From IMG/VR virus record IMGVR_UViG_3300049825_000671, positions 1 through 23,341 of that record: 23,341 bases of DNA; one strand, 5' to 3'. The translations under genes were made by a program, and so were the position numbers. The notes beneath the pieces are model-generated. The model was not told the DNA's origin and searched no databases. It was given only the letters and a program-made list of their open reading frames with translations. Positions 15,145-22,058 of this stretch are shown one piece after another (positions within the stretch are counted from its first letter, which is position 1; each line of letters opens with the position of its first letter). The stretch comes from a virus.

Positions 15145-15737
15145 TCAGGGCTTTGCGTCTGCGACTCGTTTGGCGCGGAGCTGTTTGAGTGCGAGCCATA
15201 GTGCGATTTGTCCGGCGCTGAGTGATACAACGCATTGGCCAAAAAATGCATATAACTCGCTCGCGCGCTCGGCCCCCACTTCCAAAAAGGGAGATCGTCA
15301 GCACCCACCTCCGAGGTCACGATCTGGTGCGTCGCCGCCATCATTTCTTCAGGCGACAATCGCTCTTTGCGCATGCCGTGATCCTCTTGAATGCGTTGCT
15401 GCATTTCGTAGAGGTACGATACGCGGTCACGATCGAGCCCTTGAAGGATTTCGTTCGCGTCGGTGAAGAACGGTTGCCCCTTGTCATCACCGTCCACGGA
15501 TTGGCACGCGAGAACGAGCGTGCATGCCCAAATGCACATGACGTAGCGGGGATCTTCCGGCGCGGGCTTGCTCGTTCCTTTTGGATCGAACAGAGCAAGC
15601 GCCTTGTCGATTGCGTCCTTTTCTTCCCACGCAGAGATGGGACGCTGCCCGATCACGATTGGATTCTCGTGACCAGGCAACATCAGCTCCGTGGGGCGAA
15701 CGTCCGCTTGGCCTTTTACAAGCGCCGCGAATTTCAT
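15141..15737 (-). CDS. Putative tail-assembly chaperone, first part, 198 aa
   Basis: It starts at ATG 15737, overlapping the tube gene's stop (ATGA). The protein is helical and acidic in places, with strands at the start (FAALVKGQADVRPTELML), then ISAWEEKDAIDKALALFDP (~34-52), PRYVMCIWACTLVLACQS (~62-80) and LDRDRVSYLYEMQQRIQED (~99-118). It has the small-protein-before-tape-measure position of G/E-type chaperones. Codon 166 is the last base-set of a T_TTT_TTG heptamer; normal decoding adds a Ser/Asn/His-rich tail (HSNSSAPNESQTQSPE), whereas a -1 shift would give a helical 31-residue end and a protein of 197 residues. No biochemical activity can be assigned from sequence alone. Confidence 0.7.
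   Translation of the reverse strand: MKFAALVKGQADVRPTELMLPGHENPIVIGQRPISAWEEKDAIDKALALFDPKGTSKPAPEDPRYVMCIWACTLVLACQSVDGDDKGQPFFTDANEILQGLDRDRVSYLYEMQQRIQEDHGMRKERLSPEEMMAATHQIVTSEVGADDLPFWKWGPSARASYMHFLANALYHSAPDKSHYGSHSNSSAPNESQTQSPE
15240..15246 (-). other. Candidate -1 programmed frameshift site T_TTT_TTG
   Basis: On the minus strand, codons CAT-TTT-TTG at 15248-15240 give the heptamer T_TTT_TTG in the correct zero frame, the same heptamer used by P2 E/E'. A -1 shift leads into GQCVVSLSAGQIALWLALKQ and ends at TGA (15147-15145), one codon before the next gene's ATG (15144) in that same frame. Confidence 0.55.
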
Positions 15738-16111
15738 ACGAGTTGGATGTTCCCCGACGACTCGAACTTGAACGTACCCTCGAACTTGCCGTTTTGCGCT
15801 TCGGAGCTACCCGAGAACGAAATACATCGGCACGTCACGACGAACACGCGAGTTGCGAGCGTCGCCTGAATCTCGCACTCTAGTTTGCCCAAGATGATGT
15901 CGACGATCGCGGCCTCATCGCCGCCCGTGAGCGCGACGATCGTCTTGACCTCGAAGTCGAGCGTCGCAACGCCGTCGCTATGGCCAAGCACGCCTTCCAA
16001 AACGATCTGTCGCTCGTCGTTCGAGTTGAGTTCCGGGCTCGTCCCGGTGACGTTTGCAATCGCCTTGTCATTGAGGCGAATGAACTGCGGCTGAATTCGA
16101 TTGTTTGCCAC
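15734..16111 (-). CDS. Tail tube protein (Mu gpM-like)
   Basis: A 125-residue protein with a GTG start at 16111. Its position between sheath and chaperone genes is exactly that of Mu M. The sequence is mostly short beta strands around one helix, as expected for the tube fold: NRIQPQFIRLNDKAIA, a VLEGVLGHSDGVATLDFEVKTIV hairpin, then AAIVDIILGKLECEIQATL, and a closing FKFESSGNIQL. A very good ribosome site (AGGAGG) lies 5 nt before the GTG, fitting the high expression needed for the most abundant tail protein. It is the inner tube through which DNA passes. It overlaps the chaperone gene by 4 nt. Confidence 0.8.
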   Translation of the reverse strand: MANNRIQPQFIRLNDKAIANVTGTSPELNSNDERQIVLEGVLGHSDGVATLDFEVKTIVALTGGDEAAIVDIILGKLECEIQATLATRVFVVTCRCISFSGSSEAQNGKFEGTFKFESSGNIQLV

Positions 16112-16116
16112 GACGA

Positions 16117-16122
16117 CCTCCT
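16117..16122 (-). promoter_or_regulatory. Strong ribosome binding site (AGGAGG) of tube gene
   Basis: AGGAGG on the minus strand, 5 nt before the GTG start of the tube gene and directly after the sheath stop. It decides the GTG start at 16111; most other starts in this operon have weak or no such site. Confidence 0.7.
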
Positions 16123-16123
16123 A

Positions 16124-17578
16124 TCAGCCGTTATTGGTTTGGCGGATCTGCCCGCCAAGCTGGTGATTCCCGTTCGCAATTTCTGCTGGAAACACGAACA
16201 TGATTCGATTCGCAATCGGGTCGAATTGCGAGAACGGCAGATTGTTCGCCACGTCGGTGATGACGGGAAGCCCCGACGACACGACGTTTGCCGCGCCTTC
16301 CGCAAGGTCATACGCGTATTTCGTGAGGGTTTTGGTCCAAAGCGCCGGGAATGCGATGCCGGGCTTTGGCGGCCGTTCCCCCGTTCCGGGATCGTCTTGC
16401 ACGCGCGGGTTGTTCGCGATGAACGATACGCCCATTCGATAGATTCCACGACGCGCAAAGTCCGGCGCCGATGCACGCTCGGTGCCCAACGTGCGGAAGT
16501 CCGCGACGCTGCTTGACAAACACTTCGTCGTGATGCTCCGGATGATGACGGCGTCGCCATTGTCGTGTGTGGTTTGCGGAGCAATGCCCGTGAGCGCAAA
16601 GCCGTCGTATTGCGACGATGCCGCAGGGTCACTCTGCTCGAACACCGAACGGTGCGCCGTCCATCGCGCCGCCATTTCGGACGGATGCGACTCGCCATTT
16701 TGCATCGCCAAAAGCTGCAACCGTTCGGCGTTCATGGTGACCGTGGCGAGCGTTGTTGCCGCCGAAAGGCTCGTGTTGAGTCCGACGACGCCGAGTTGCA
16801 GAATGCCCACGTCCCATGCCGATTGATTGTTCAGCCACGTTTCGATGATCGGTAGGTTTGTCGTGTCGTTCTGCGCAAATTCCGTGCTCGACATGGTTGA
16901 CAGAAGCGTGGTGACGTCTTCCGTGCCTGCGCCGTTTACAAATACAACGCCGCCTCCAGTGACCGCCGCGCCGCCTGCAATCGCGCTCGAAATCGTCGAC
17001 GGAAGCAACGTTGTATCCTGCATCAGAATGTACTGATTGCCTCGGATACCGGCACACTTCGCCGTCAACGTGACGACGTTTGTCGAGACGGTTGCCGTGA
17101 CTGGCAAATCGGTACGAGCATTGACAGCAGCGCCGATCGCCGTGGCAAGCGCGTTTTGCGTGACCGTCGTGCTCGTTGCTCCGGAAAGCGCAATGCCGCC
17201 GATACGATACCGCCATTCACCCGTTGCCGCATGCACTGGCGTCGACGTGATGGTGATCGTGGCCGTCGCCGCAACAGCACCACCAGCTGGCGCTGGGCAT
17301 GCGATCCAAAGCTGGACGCCAGATTCACGCAGCGCCTGATACGCCATGCGCGCGGCTTCGCTTCCGACCTGCACAAGCGCATCAACATCGTTTTTCGACA
17401 ACGCGAGTTTGGGCGTGCCGTCGTTCGTAATGGTGCCCGTCGAGCCCTTCAGCCCAACAACGAGACATTTGAGCGGGGCGCTCGCGTTGGAGATTTCGCC
17501 GGCGCCAAACACCGTCTCCATGTAAATGCCCGGCACTTTGAATGCCGACGTGAATCCTGAAATGACAATCGAAGACAT
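16124..17578 (-). CDS. Contractile tail sheath protein (Mu gpL-like)
   Basis: A 484-residue protein, near the ~495 of Mu L. The N-terminus has the sheath pattern (FTSAFKVPGIYMETVFG), followed by an N-terminal beta domain (LKCLVVGLKG). A variable, Thr/Val-rich insertion (~105-200) contains AATATITITSTPVHAATGEWRY, as in Mu-like sheaths whose surface domain is built from such strands. The C-terminal half has the conserved helical/strand core, including RASAPDFARRGIYRMGVSFIANNPRVQDDPGT and the YDLAEGAANVV helix. AGGA about 5 nt before ATG 17578 is a good ribosome site. Around the tube, the sheath contracts to drive it through the envelope; its presence defines a myovirus. Confidence 0.9.
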   Translation of the reverse strand: MSSIVISGFTSAFKVPGIYMETVFGAGEISNASAPLKCLVVGLKGSTGTITNDGTPKLALSKNDVDALVQVGSEAARMAYQALRESGVQLWIACPAPAGGAVAATATITITSTPVHAATGEWRYRIGGIALSGATSTTVTQNALATAIGAAVNARTDLPVTATVSTNVVTLTAKCAGIRGNQYILMQDTTLLPSTISSAIAGGAAVTGGGVVFVNGAGTEDVTTLLSTMSSTEFAQNDTTNLPIIETWLNNQSAWDVGILQLGVVGLNTSLSAATTLATVTMNAERLQLLAMQNGESHPSEMAARWTAHRSVFEQSDPAASSQYDGFALTGIAPQTTHDNGDAVIIRSITTKCLSSSVADFRTLGTERASAPDFARRGIYRMGVSFIANNPRVQDDPGTGERPPKPGIAFPALWTKTLTKYAYDLAEGAANVVSSGLPVITDVANNLPFSQFDPIANRIMFVFPAEIANGNHQLGGQIRQTNNG

Positions 17579-17586
17579 CTACGTCC

Positions 17587-18069
17587 TCACTTTGGCGCCG
17601 CGACAGGCGCTTGATTGGGTTGCGCCCATGCGGGCAATTCGCCAAACTGGCGCTCGAATTCTTTCGCGGCCTTGTCGCGTTCTCGCGCGAGGATCTTTTC
17701 AGGCTGCTCGAATTGCACGCCGCATTTTTGCGCGGTGAATGGATCGGCCGCAATCAATGCGCCTTCACGCACACGATCGCGATAGTACGAGCCGACCGTG
17801 CCGTCCGCGGGAACTCCGACGGGTTCCACGGAAAACGTGAACGACGCCTTGGAGCGATCGTATTGCGCGAGCTTTTGCTCGACAACCTTTTTGCCGCCAA
17901 CGACGCGAGTGACGTCCACGTATTGCGCGGGCTCGCTCTCGATCATCGTGCGCATTGCGCCGACGAATTCGCCCGGCGCATGGCGCGAGTGGCACGGCAC
18001 GACCGCCGTTGGTTTCCCGTCCGCGTCGAGTACGCCGTACGGGTTTGGAATGACTTGCAGCATTTTCAT
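17587..18069 (-). CDS. DUF2635-like protein (Mu gp38 position) with extra N-terminal part
   Basis: A 160-residue protein starting MKMLQVIPNPYGVLDADGKP. Residues ~88-118 (VEPVGVPADGTVGSYYRDRVREGALIAADP) fit the short DUF2635 pattern GxxVPxSxYWxRRxxDGxL found just before the sheath in Mu-like phages. Unlike the ~60-residue standalone proteins, it has ~85 residues in front (CHSRHAPGEFVGAMRT, then TRVVGGKKVVEQKLAQYDRS) and a helical, Pro-rich tail (EKILARERDKAAKEFERQ). It is 8 nt from the sheath gene, and its start lies 30 nt from that of the divergent plus-strand gene, with AATAACC close by. The exact role of this family is not known to me; a neck or tail-top adaptor is plausible. Confidence 0.68.
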   Translation of the reverse strand: MKMLQVIPNPYGVLDADGKPTAVVPCHSRHAPGEFVGAMRTMIESEPAQYVDVTRVVGGKKVVEQKLAQYDRSKASFTFSVEPVGVPADGTVGSYYRDRVREGALIAADPFTAQKCGVQFEQPEKILARERDKAAKEFERQFGELPAWAQPNQAPVAAPK

Positions 18070-18099
18070 GGATGGTTATTGTCTCCGCTGGAGGAAGAA

Positions 18100-18549
18100 A
18101 TGAGTGTTTCGACGTTTCTCGAACAATGGGTTTGTCTGTTACGGTTCGGCGTATACGAGCCCGACAATCAGCCGCGCTTTGTCGTGGATGAAACGGCAAT
18201 CGATTCAATCGTTGCCAACTTCAAGGGACCAATGCCGCTTCAATCGGAGTTTGCCAACGAGCGCGACCCAAGCACATATCCGTCAATGCATCACACGGGT
18301 TCGATGCTCATTGCCGTCGAGAAACGTTACGACAAGCGCGTCCCGTATTTGGCTGGTCTTGTGAAGACGCCAGTCGTTTCAATTGCATACGTCAGGGATG
18401 CGCAGGATCGTAAAACCGGCATTTCCATCGGTCCGCGATTGACCGCGGCTTCGTACATTCAACGCCCGCTTTTACCGATCGAGAGCGCGACCGATCCAGC
18501 TAAATCGGAACCTTCATCGCCTGCTCATACCCCGCCTGATTCGCGCTAA
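18100..18549 (+). CDS. Antisense moron, 149 aa, weakly protease-like
   Basis: ATG 18100 has an excellent ribosome site (GGAGG, about 5 nt upstream), which is why I do not extend the frame to 17611; the upstream part is antisense to the DUF2635-like gene. The gene fills a 430-nt gap between two minus-strand genes and ends 50 nt inside the terminator gene. The protein begins MSVSTFLEQWVCLLRFGVYE, then VVDETAIDSIVANFKGPMPLQSEF, SYPSM/HHTGSM-like His and Ser residues, and GLVKTPVVSIAYVRDAQ. The pattern of VDETAIDSIVANF followed by a His-containing loop and a strand faintly recalls phage Mu I-type protease N-termini, but no catalytic set is clear and I treat the function as unknown. Its Pro/Ser-rich C-terminal ~16 residues come from the antisense overlap. 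Confidence 0.65.
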   Translation: MSVSTFLEQWVCLLRFGVYEPDNQPRFVVDETAIDSIVANFKGPMPLQSEFANERDPSTYPSMHHTGSMLIAVEKRYDKRVPYLAGLVKTPVVSIAYVRDAQDRKTGISIGPRLTAASYIQRPLLPIESATDPAKSEPSSPAHTPPDSR

Positions 18550-19603
18550 CCGTCCCGTCGAGTCCATTCAACGTGGCGTAATCGTCGCGGTCCCAAAGCT
18601 CGAACGTTTCGAATGGGATGGACACCGCCTCGTAAATCCGTGTCTCCCGGATCGGCGCTTCGGTGATTCCTGACGAAATCTCCACTTCGACTTGGTCAAC
18701 CGCCCACGGTCCAACACGCTTGAAACCGATCGGCGTGAAGTTCGTCACGAGCGATCCGCGCCCGGCGTACGCGCCAAGTCCAAACTCGAAAGCACCTGTC
18801 ACGCCAGCCTGTGCCGCCACAACGATCTGCGTGATTTGGGTGAACGCGTAGCCCGTCGAGAATGTCGTGGGAATCGTTGCCGTCGAAATCGTCAACGTCT
18901 GTGTCGACGTCCGACCAAGTACGTCCTTGCCCATGACGGTGATCGTTGAACCGTCAACGAAGGCGCCTACGAGCCCCGTGATCGTCGCCGTGAAAGCTCG
19001 AGGCTGTAGGAACGCCGTACCGCCCACGACGCCGTTTAAAGCCGCGCCAGAGTAGGTCTGTACGCTCGTCGAGGTGGCGATCGAAGTCTTGATCGAGTCA
19101 ACGTCAGCCGCGATGGTTGCAGCCGTGGGATCCGTGTCGCTTGGATGCACGTAGCAGGCGTCGCGCATTTGCTCGATTCCCGCATCAAAAAGCTTTTGCA
19201 ACGCATTTGCGAACGGGACTCGGATCCTTGTCGCGTCTTGTGCCCCAGTGGGGAATACCCACAGGCACGTCACGGCGTCATGACTTGCCCGCCCGTCAAG
19301 CCATTCCCACTCGGGTGCAGCGCCGCCGGTGCGATAAATAAACAGGCACGGGAAGTCGCGTTCGTTGAACGGCAGCACCGTGCGCCGGTTTGGGTTGTGC
19401 GTGTGCGTCGTGCGGATCGGCGCGATCGGTTCGGCGAGCACGTTTACGCGCGGGTAGCAGGCCGTCCATGCGGCTTGCCCGTATCGGTTGACGAACGCCT
19501 TGAAAAACGCCGCCCACACGTCAAGCGCGGGGTCTCCGGTGGCCTCGGTCAACGGGTTCGTGGGAACCGCGACGGGAATTGTGGTTGCGCCGTAGGTGCT
19601 CAA
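18500..19603 (-). CDS. Tail-terminator-like protein with inserted beta-sandwich domain
   Basis: A 367-residue protein with a TTG start at 19603 (MSTYGATTIPVAVPTNPL). Residues ~25-150 look like a tail terminator/completion protein: DVWAAFFKAFVNRYG, then RDFPCLFIYRTGGAAPEWEWLDGRASHDAVTCLWVFP, where the FPxLxVYRxxG strand and the VxVxWxFP strand are usual, and PFANALQKLFDAGIEQM. Residues ~185-295 look foreign: PRAFTATITGLV, STITVMGKDVLGRTSTQTLTIS, FTQITQIVVAAQ and GAFEFGLGAYAG, a beta-sandwich pattern known from phage head fibre or decoration-type proteins. The last ~70 residues (VDQVEVEISSGITEAP) appear to continue the terminator part. In the Mu order this is gp37's place. It caps tube polymerisation if the call is right. 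Confidence 0.6.
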   Translation of the reverse strand: MSTYGATTIPVAVPTNPLTEATGDPALDVWAAFFKAFVNRYGQAAWTACYPRVNVLAEPIAPIRTTHTHNPNRRTVLPFNERDFPCLFIYRTGGAAPEWEWLDGRASHDAVTCLWVFPTGAQDATRIRVPFANALQKLFDAGIEQMRDACYVHPSDTDPTAATIAADVDSIKTSIATSTSVQTYSGAALNGVVGGTAFLQPRAFTATITGLVGAFVDGSTITVMGKDVLGRTSTQTLTISTATIPTTFSTGYAFTQITQIVVAAQAGVTGAFEFGLGAYAGRGSLVTNFTPIGFKRVGPWAVDQVEVEISSGITEAPIRETRIYEAVSIPFETFELWDRDDYATLNGLDGTVSANQAGYEQAMKVPI

Positions 19604-19920
19604 TGGTTATCTCAATGTGCATGAACGTAAAGCTAAGTATTCAAATCGACGGGGCTACTGGCACACTCCGAATTGACCGCGTTATACCCGCAGATGTACT
19701 GCTACAATCTGTGATTCCAGCGGTGATGTTATCGACAATCATCGACAACACGAAGAAGCTACTTTTGAGCCCTAACGGCGACAATGCCACCGAACAGGTT
19801 TTGGCATTCCTTCAAGAGGAACGAGAGATCGCCGCCCTAAAAAAGGCAACGGATGAGGCTACCGCAAAGCTCAATGCCGCATTGGACAAGAAGATTGCAG
19901 CATCAAAACAGCGCCGCTAA
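19603..19920 (+). CDS. Antisense moron, about 105 aa with C-terminal coiled coil
   Basis: I choose ATG 19603, because TAGGTG lies about 5 nt before it; ATGs at 19615 and 19621 are in the same frame, and 19621 gives the tidier N-terminus MNVKLSIQIDGATGTLRID. The start overlaps the TTG start of the divergent terminator gene. The N-terminal ~35 residues are beta-type; then VIPAVMLSTIIDNTKKLLLS and a clearly helical, charged tail (FLQEEREIAALKKATDEATAKLNAALDKKIA) that is likely a coiled coil. No signal peptide or membrane segment is obvious. It ends in a CTAA convergent overlap with the neighbouring gp10-like gene. It is AT-richer than flanking genes and has no known family. A small regulatory or adaptor protein is as far as one can guess. 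Confidence 0.6.
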   Translation: MVISMCMNVKLSIQIDGATGTLRIDRVIPADVLLQSVIPAVMLSTIIDNTKKLLLSPNGDNATEQVLAFLQEEREIAALKKATDEATAKLNAALDKKIAASKQRR

Positions 19921-20387
19921 TCCCACATCGCCACAACTTTAGCGGCAAGCGCCTCCAAGTCCGCGCGTAGCACTCGCTGCGCCTTGAAATACATCTTCCC
20001 CGCAAACCCATCACCCTTCGTTCCTGGGTGCCGCACGCGCTTCGCGAACACGATGTTCCCATCGCTCGCGATGAACCGAAGCATCTTTGCGCGCACGGGG
20101 CGAATCTCATGGGGCTTCGTTCCCGCGTCGAGATATCGATGGTAATGCAACGGTGCCACGATGTCGGCGTGAACGTCGTGGAACACTTTCTTGGCCATGG
20201 TGGCCTTGATCGTTCGCCGTGCATTCCCCGTGCGGTCTTTCCACGTCGCAGAACGCACGCCTTCCGCAGCGCCTTCTGTCGAAGCACGCTGGACCGCCTT
20301 GATCGCGCCGTCGTGGATCTCGGTTGTCATCCGCGCCCACTTGCGTTCGAACTCTGGGATGCCTTCGATTTCTACGGTGAAGCCCAT
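19917..20387 (-). CDS. HK97 gp10-like neck/tail-completion protein
   Basis: A 156-residue protein with clear gp10-type features: an N-terminal helix pair (GFTVEIEGIPEFERKWARM, HDGAIKAVQRASTEGA), the DRTGNARRTIKATM motif (~52-65), an RYLDAGTKPHEIRPVRAKMLRF strand-loop (~86-108) and VFAKRVRHPGTKGDGFAGK (~114-132). In the family, the TGxLRxSI motif and the VxHPGTKGxxF signature are the most reliable marks. It closes the head-tail joining region and acts near the terminator. Its start follows the connector gene's TAA (TAACCATG), and its 3' end meets the plus-strand gene in a CTAA overlap. Confidence 0.82.
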   Translation of the reverse strand: MGFTVEIEGIPEFERKWARMTTEIHDGAIKAVQRASTEGAAEGVRSATWKDRTGNARRTIKATMAKKVFHDVHADIVAPLHYHRYLDAGTKPHEIRPVRAKMLRFIASDGNIVFAKRVRHPGTKGDGFAGKMYFKAQRVLRADLEALAAKVVAMWD

Positions 20388-20389
20388 GG

Positions 20390-20833
20390 TTAGAAGTCGC
20401 TCGGGTGGTTGCCGATCAAGATCGTCCCCGTCGCCGATACGACGCCGCCGATATTCCTCGGTGGCGACACTTGCGAGACTTCGGGCAAACGTTGCTTTGC
20501 CGCCTGAATGCGCATCATCATCGCGTGCGCTTCCTGATACTGCGTGACTTTCCCGATTTCGCCGTACGTTCGGACGTACTCGGGACGTCGCATGTACGCC
20601 ATTGCCGTCGCAAAAAGCAGCGTTGCGTGACGAATGAGCCGGTCCGTCGCCGGGTCGAGAGGATACGTATAGAATCCCAAGAGATAGGAATCCGTGAGTC
20701 CTTCGGCCCGGTCAATGACAAGCCCAACCGCCGCGACGTCTACCGTGTTCGTTTCAGGAGGTGCGAACAATTCGATGTACGTCTGCGGCGATAGGGCTGT
20801 CTGAAGTGCGCCCGCGTCAATGTATGTGCCCAC
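20390..20833 (-). CDS. Head-tail connector, Mu gp36 / DUF1320-like
   Basis: A 147-residue protein from a GTG start (20833) with GAGG about 7 nt upstream. The pattern MGTYIDAGALQTALSPQTYIELF, then a helix pair GLVIDRAEGLTDSYLLGFYTYPLD (~36-60), then LIRHATLLFATAMAYMRR (~66-84) matches gp36-type proteins, whose AxxxAxxxIDxYLxxRYxxPL helix is characteristic. After residue ~105 the sequence is polar and probably flexible, ending ILIGNHPSDF. The family forms the ring between portal and tail. It comes right after the capsid gene as in Mu, 12 nt downstream. Confidence 0.78.
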   Translation of the reverse strand: MGTYIDAGALQTALSPQTYIELFAPPETNTVDVAAVGLVIDRAEGLTDSYLLGFYTYPLDPATDRLIRHATLLFATAMAYMRRPEYVRTYGEIGKVTQYQEAHAMMMRIQAAKQRLPEVSQVSPPRNIGGVVSATGTILIGNHPSDF

Positions 20834-20845
20834 GGGCGACCTCGC

Positions 20846-21994
20846 TCAGGGTTGGAAAGCGCCTTTGATCAAGTACGCGATGCGGGTGTCGATCACTTGC
20901 TCCGCGTCTTCGTGGTACGCGATGACCTTGTTTCCGCCTTGCGTTCCGCGGGTGAAGTCGAAGAACGACCGCACGCCGAAGCCATTGACGAAGGTCAGCG
21001 TGCCCATGCCGTTCATTTCGGCTTGGTTGACGCCCGGCTGCGATCCGCCGGCCCACCGGAACGTGCGCCACGGGACTGGGATCCCGATGCCGTCGACGGT
21101 CTCGGGCATGTGGAAGCCGACGACATCATTGCCCCAAATGTACTCGATCGCTTGCGTGGCGGGGTTGAACCACTTTTGGTGGCCAATGACGATCTCCGGC
21201 AACGAAAGGATCGCCGACAAGTCTTTCGCCTCGAAGTCCGACGGCTTCGCTTTCGCGTTCGACTTGAATGCGAAGTATTTTTGCACCGCGGCATTTTGGA
21301 CCATCGAGTCGTAGCTATCCGGACTCATGACAATGTGCGTGATCGGCAGAATGCTGCGACGATTGTAGGTCAACAGATTGTTGATCGGGTCGGATGTCGA
21401 GCCGCCGTTCCATTTCGCCGTCGGCGTCGCGGTGAGGTCCAAGTAATTGAACGCCGCGTATTTCGACGAATCGCGCACCGTGGTCGAAACGCGGACCTCG
21501 CGCATCAACGTGAGCAGATACAGCGGCAATTGCAGATAGCGCTGAGCGAGGATCAAACCTGCGTCGCTGTTCGCCTGCACCTGCGTCGGGAGAAATGTCG
21601 CCATACCGCGCGGAATGCACTGGTAGGAATCCTGCGATTGCCGAGGCGACACTTCCGGGGGATTCGCACCCGCTGCAACGACGGTTTGCGGCGCAATGTT
21701 GAGAAAATCGTCGAGTGCGTGTTTCCAGTATTTATCGCTCTGTTTCGCGACAGGCGATCCGGTAGGCATCACGCGGTCGGCGATGCAATACTTGGCCGTG
21801 AGCGGGTATCCCTGGGCGAACGTCGCGAGGGGGCCGTCGATGTGGACGTTGCCTGGACCGTTGTCCAAAAGAAAGGTTTGTCCCGAAGGATCACTCATGA
21901 AAAATCGACCGCTCATGGGGTCGAACTGGACCGGCATCGGTGGCCCTTGGTTTGGCGCGCCCATCGGGGCACCCATCATTTGCATATCGAACAT
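20846..21994 (-). CDS. Major capsid protein, 382 aa
   Basis: Position (after scaffold and decoration, before connector), length and sequence all fit the major head protein. The first ~45 residues are Met/Gln/Pro/Gly-rich (MFDMQMMGAPMGAPNQ), probably a flexible arm. The rest fits an HK97-type fold: the long helix and strand stretch YLQLPLYLLTLMREVRVSTTVRDSS, a WNGGSTSDPINNLLTY motif (~195-210) typical of capsid proteins before the P-domain, ITHIVMSPDSYDSMVQN, then VIGHQKWFNPATQAIEYIWGNDVVGFHMPE and C-terminal beta strands. AGGA lies ~8 nt before ATG 21994. I do not recognise a close relative by name, and it need not be Mu T. Confidence 0.85.
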   Translation of the reverse strand: MFDMQMMGAPMGAPNQGPPMPVQFDPMSGRFFMSDPSGQTFLLDNGPGNVHIDGPLATFAQGYPLTAKYCIADRVMPTGSPVAKQSDKYWKHALDDFLNIAPQTVVAAGANPPEVSPRQSQDSYQCIPRGMATFLPTQVQANSDAGLILAQRYLQLPLYLLTLMREVRVSTTVRDSSKYAAFNYLDLTATPTAKWNGGSTSDPINNLLTYNRRSILPITHIVMSPDSYDSMVQNAAVQKYFAFKSNAKAKPSDFEAKDLSAILSLPEIVIGHQKWFNPATQAIEYIWGNDVVGFHMPETVDGIGIPVPWRTFRWAGGSQPGVNQAEMNGMGTLTFVNGFGVRSFFDFTRGTQGGNKVIAYHEDAEQVIDTRIAYLIKGAFQP

Positions 21995-22058
21995 CGTGTT
22001 GGTTCCTGTAAATTGTGCAGGTTGCTGGTTGAAGCTTTGGGGTTGGCCGTGCCAAACG

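Noticed and set aside
15281-15300. Second T-run in the chaperone gene as a frameshift site
   Set aside because: The run (CCT-TTT-TGG in the gene's frame) does not fit X_XXY_YYZ, unlike the one at 15240.
17611-18099. Plus-strand frame extending upstream of the gene at 18100
   Set aside because: It is entirely antisense to the DUF2635-like gene, and the strong GGAGG site directly before ATG 18100 fixes the start there.
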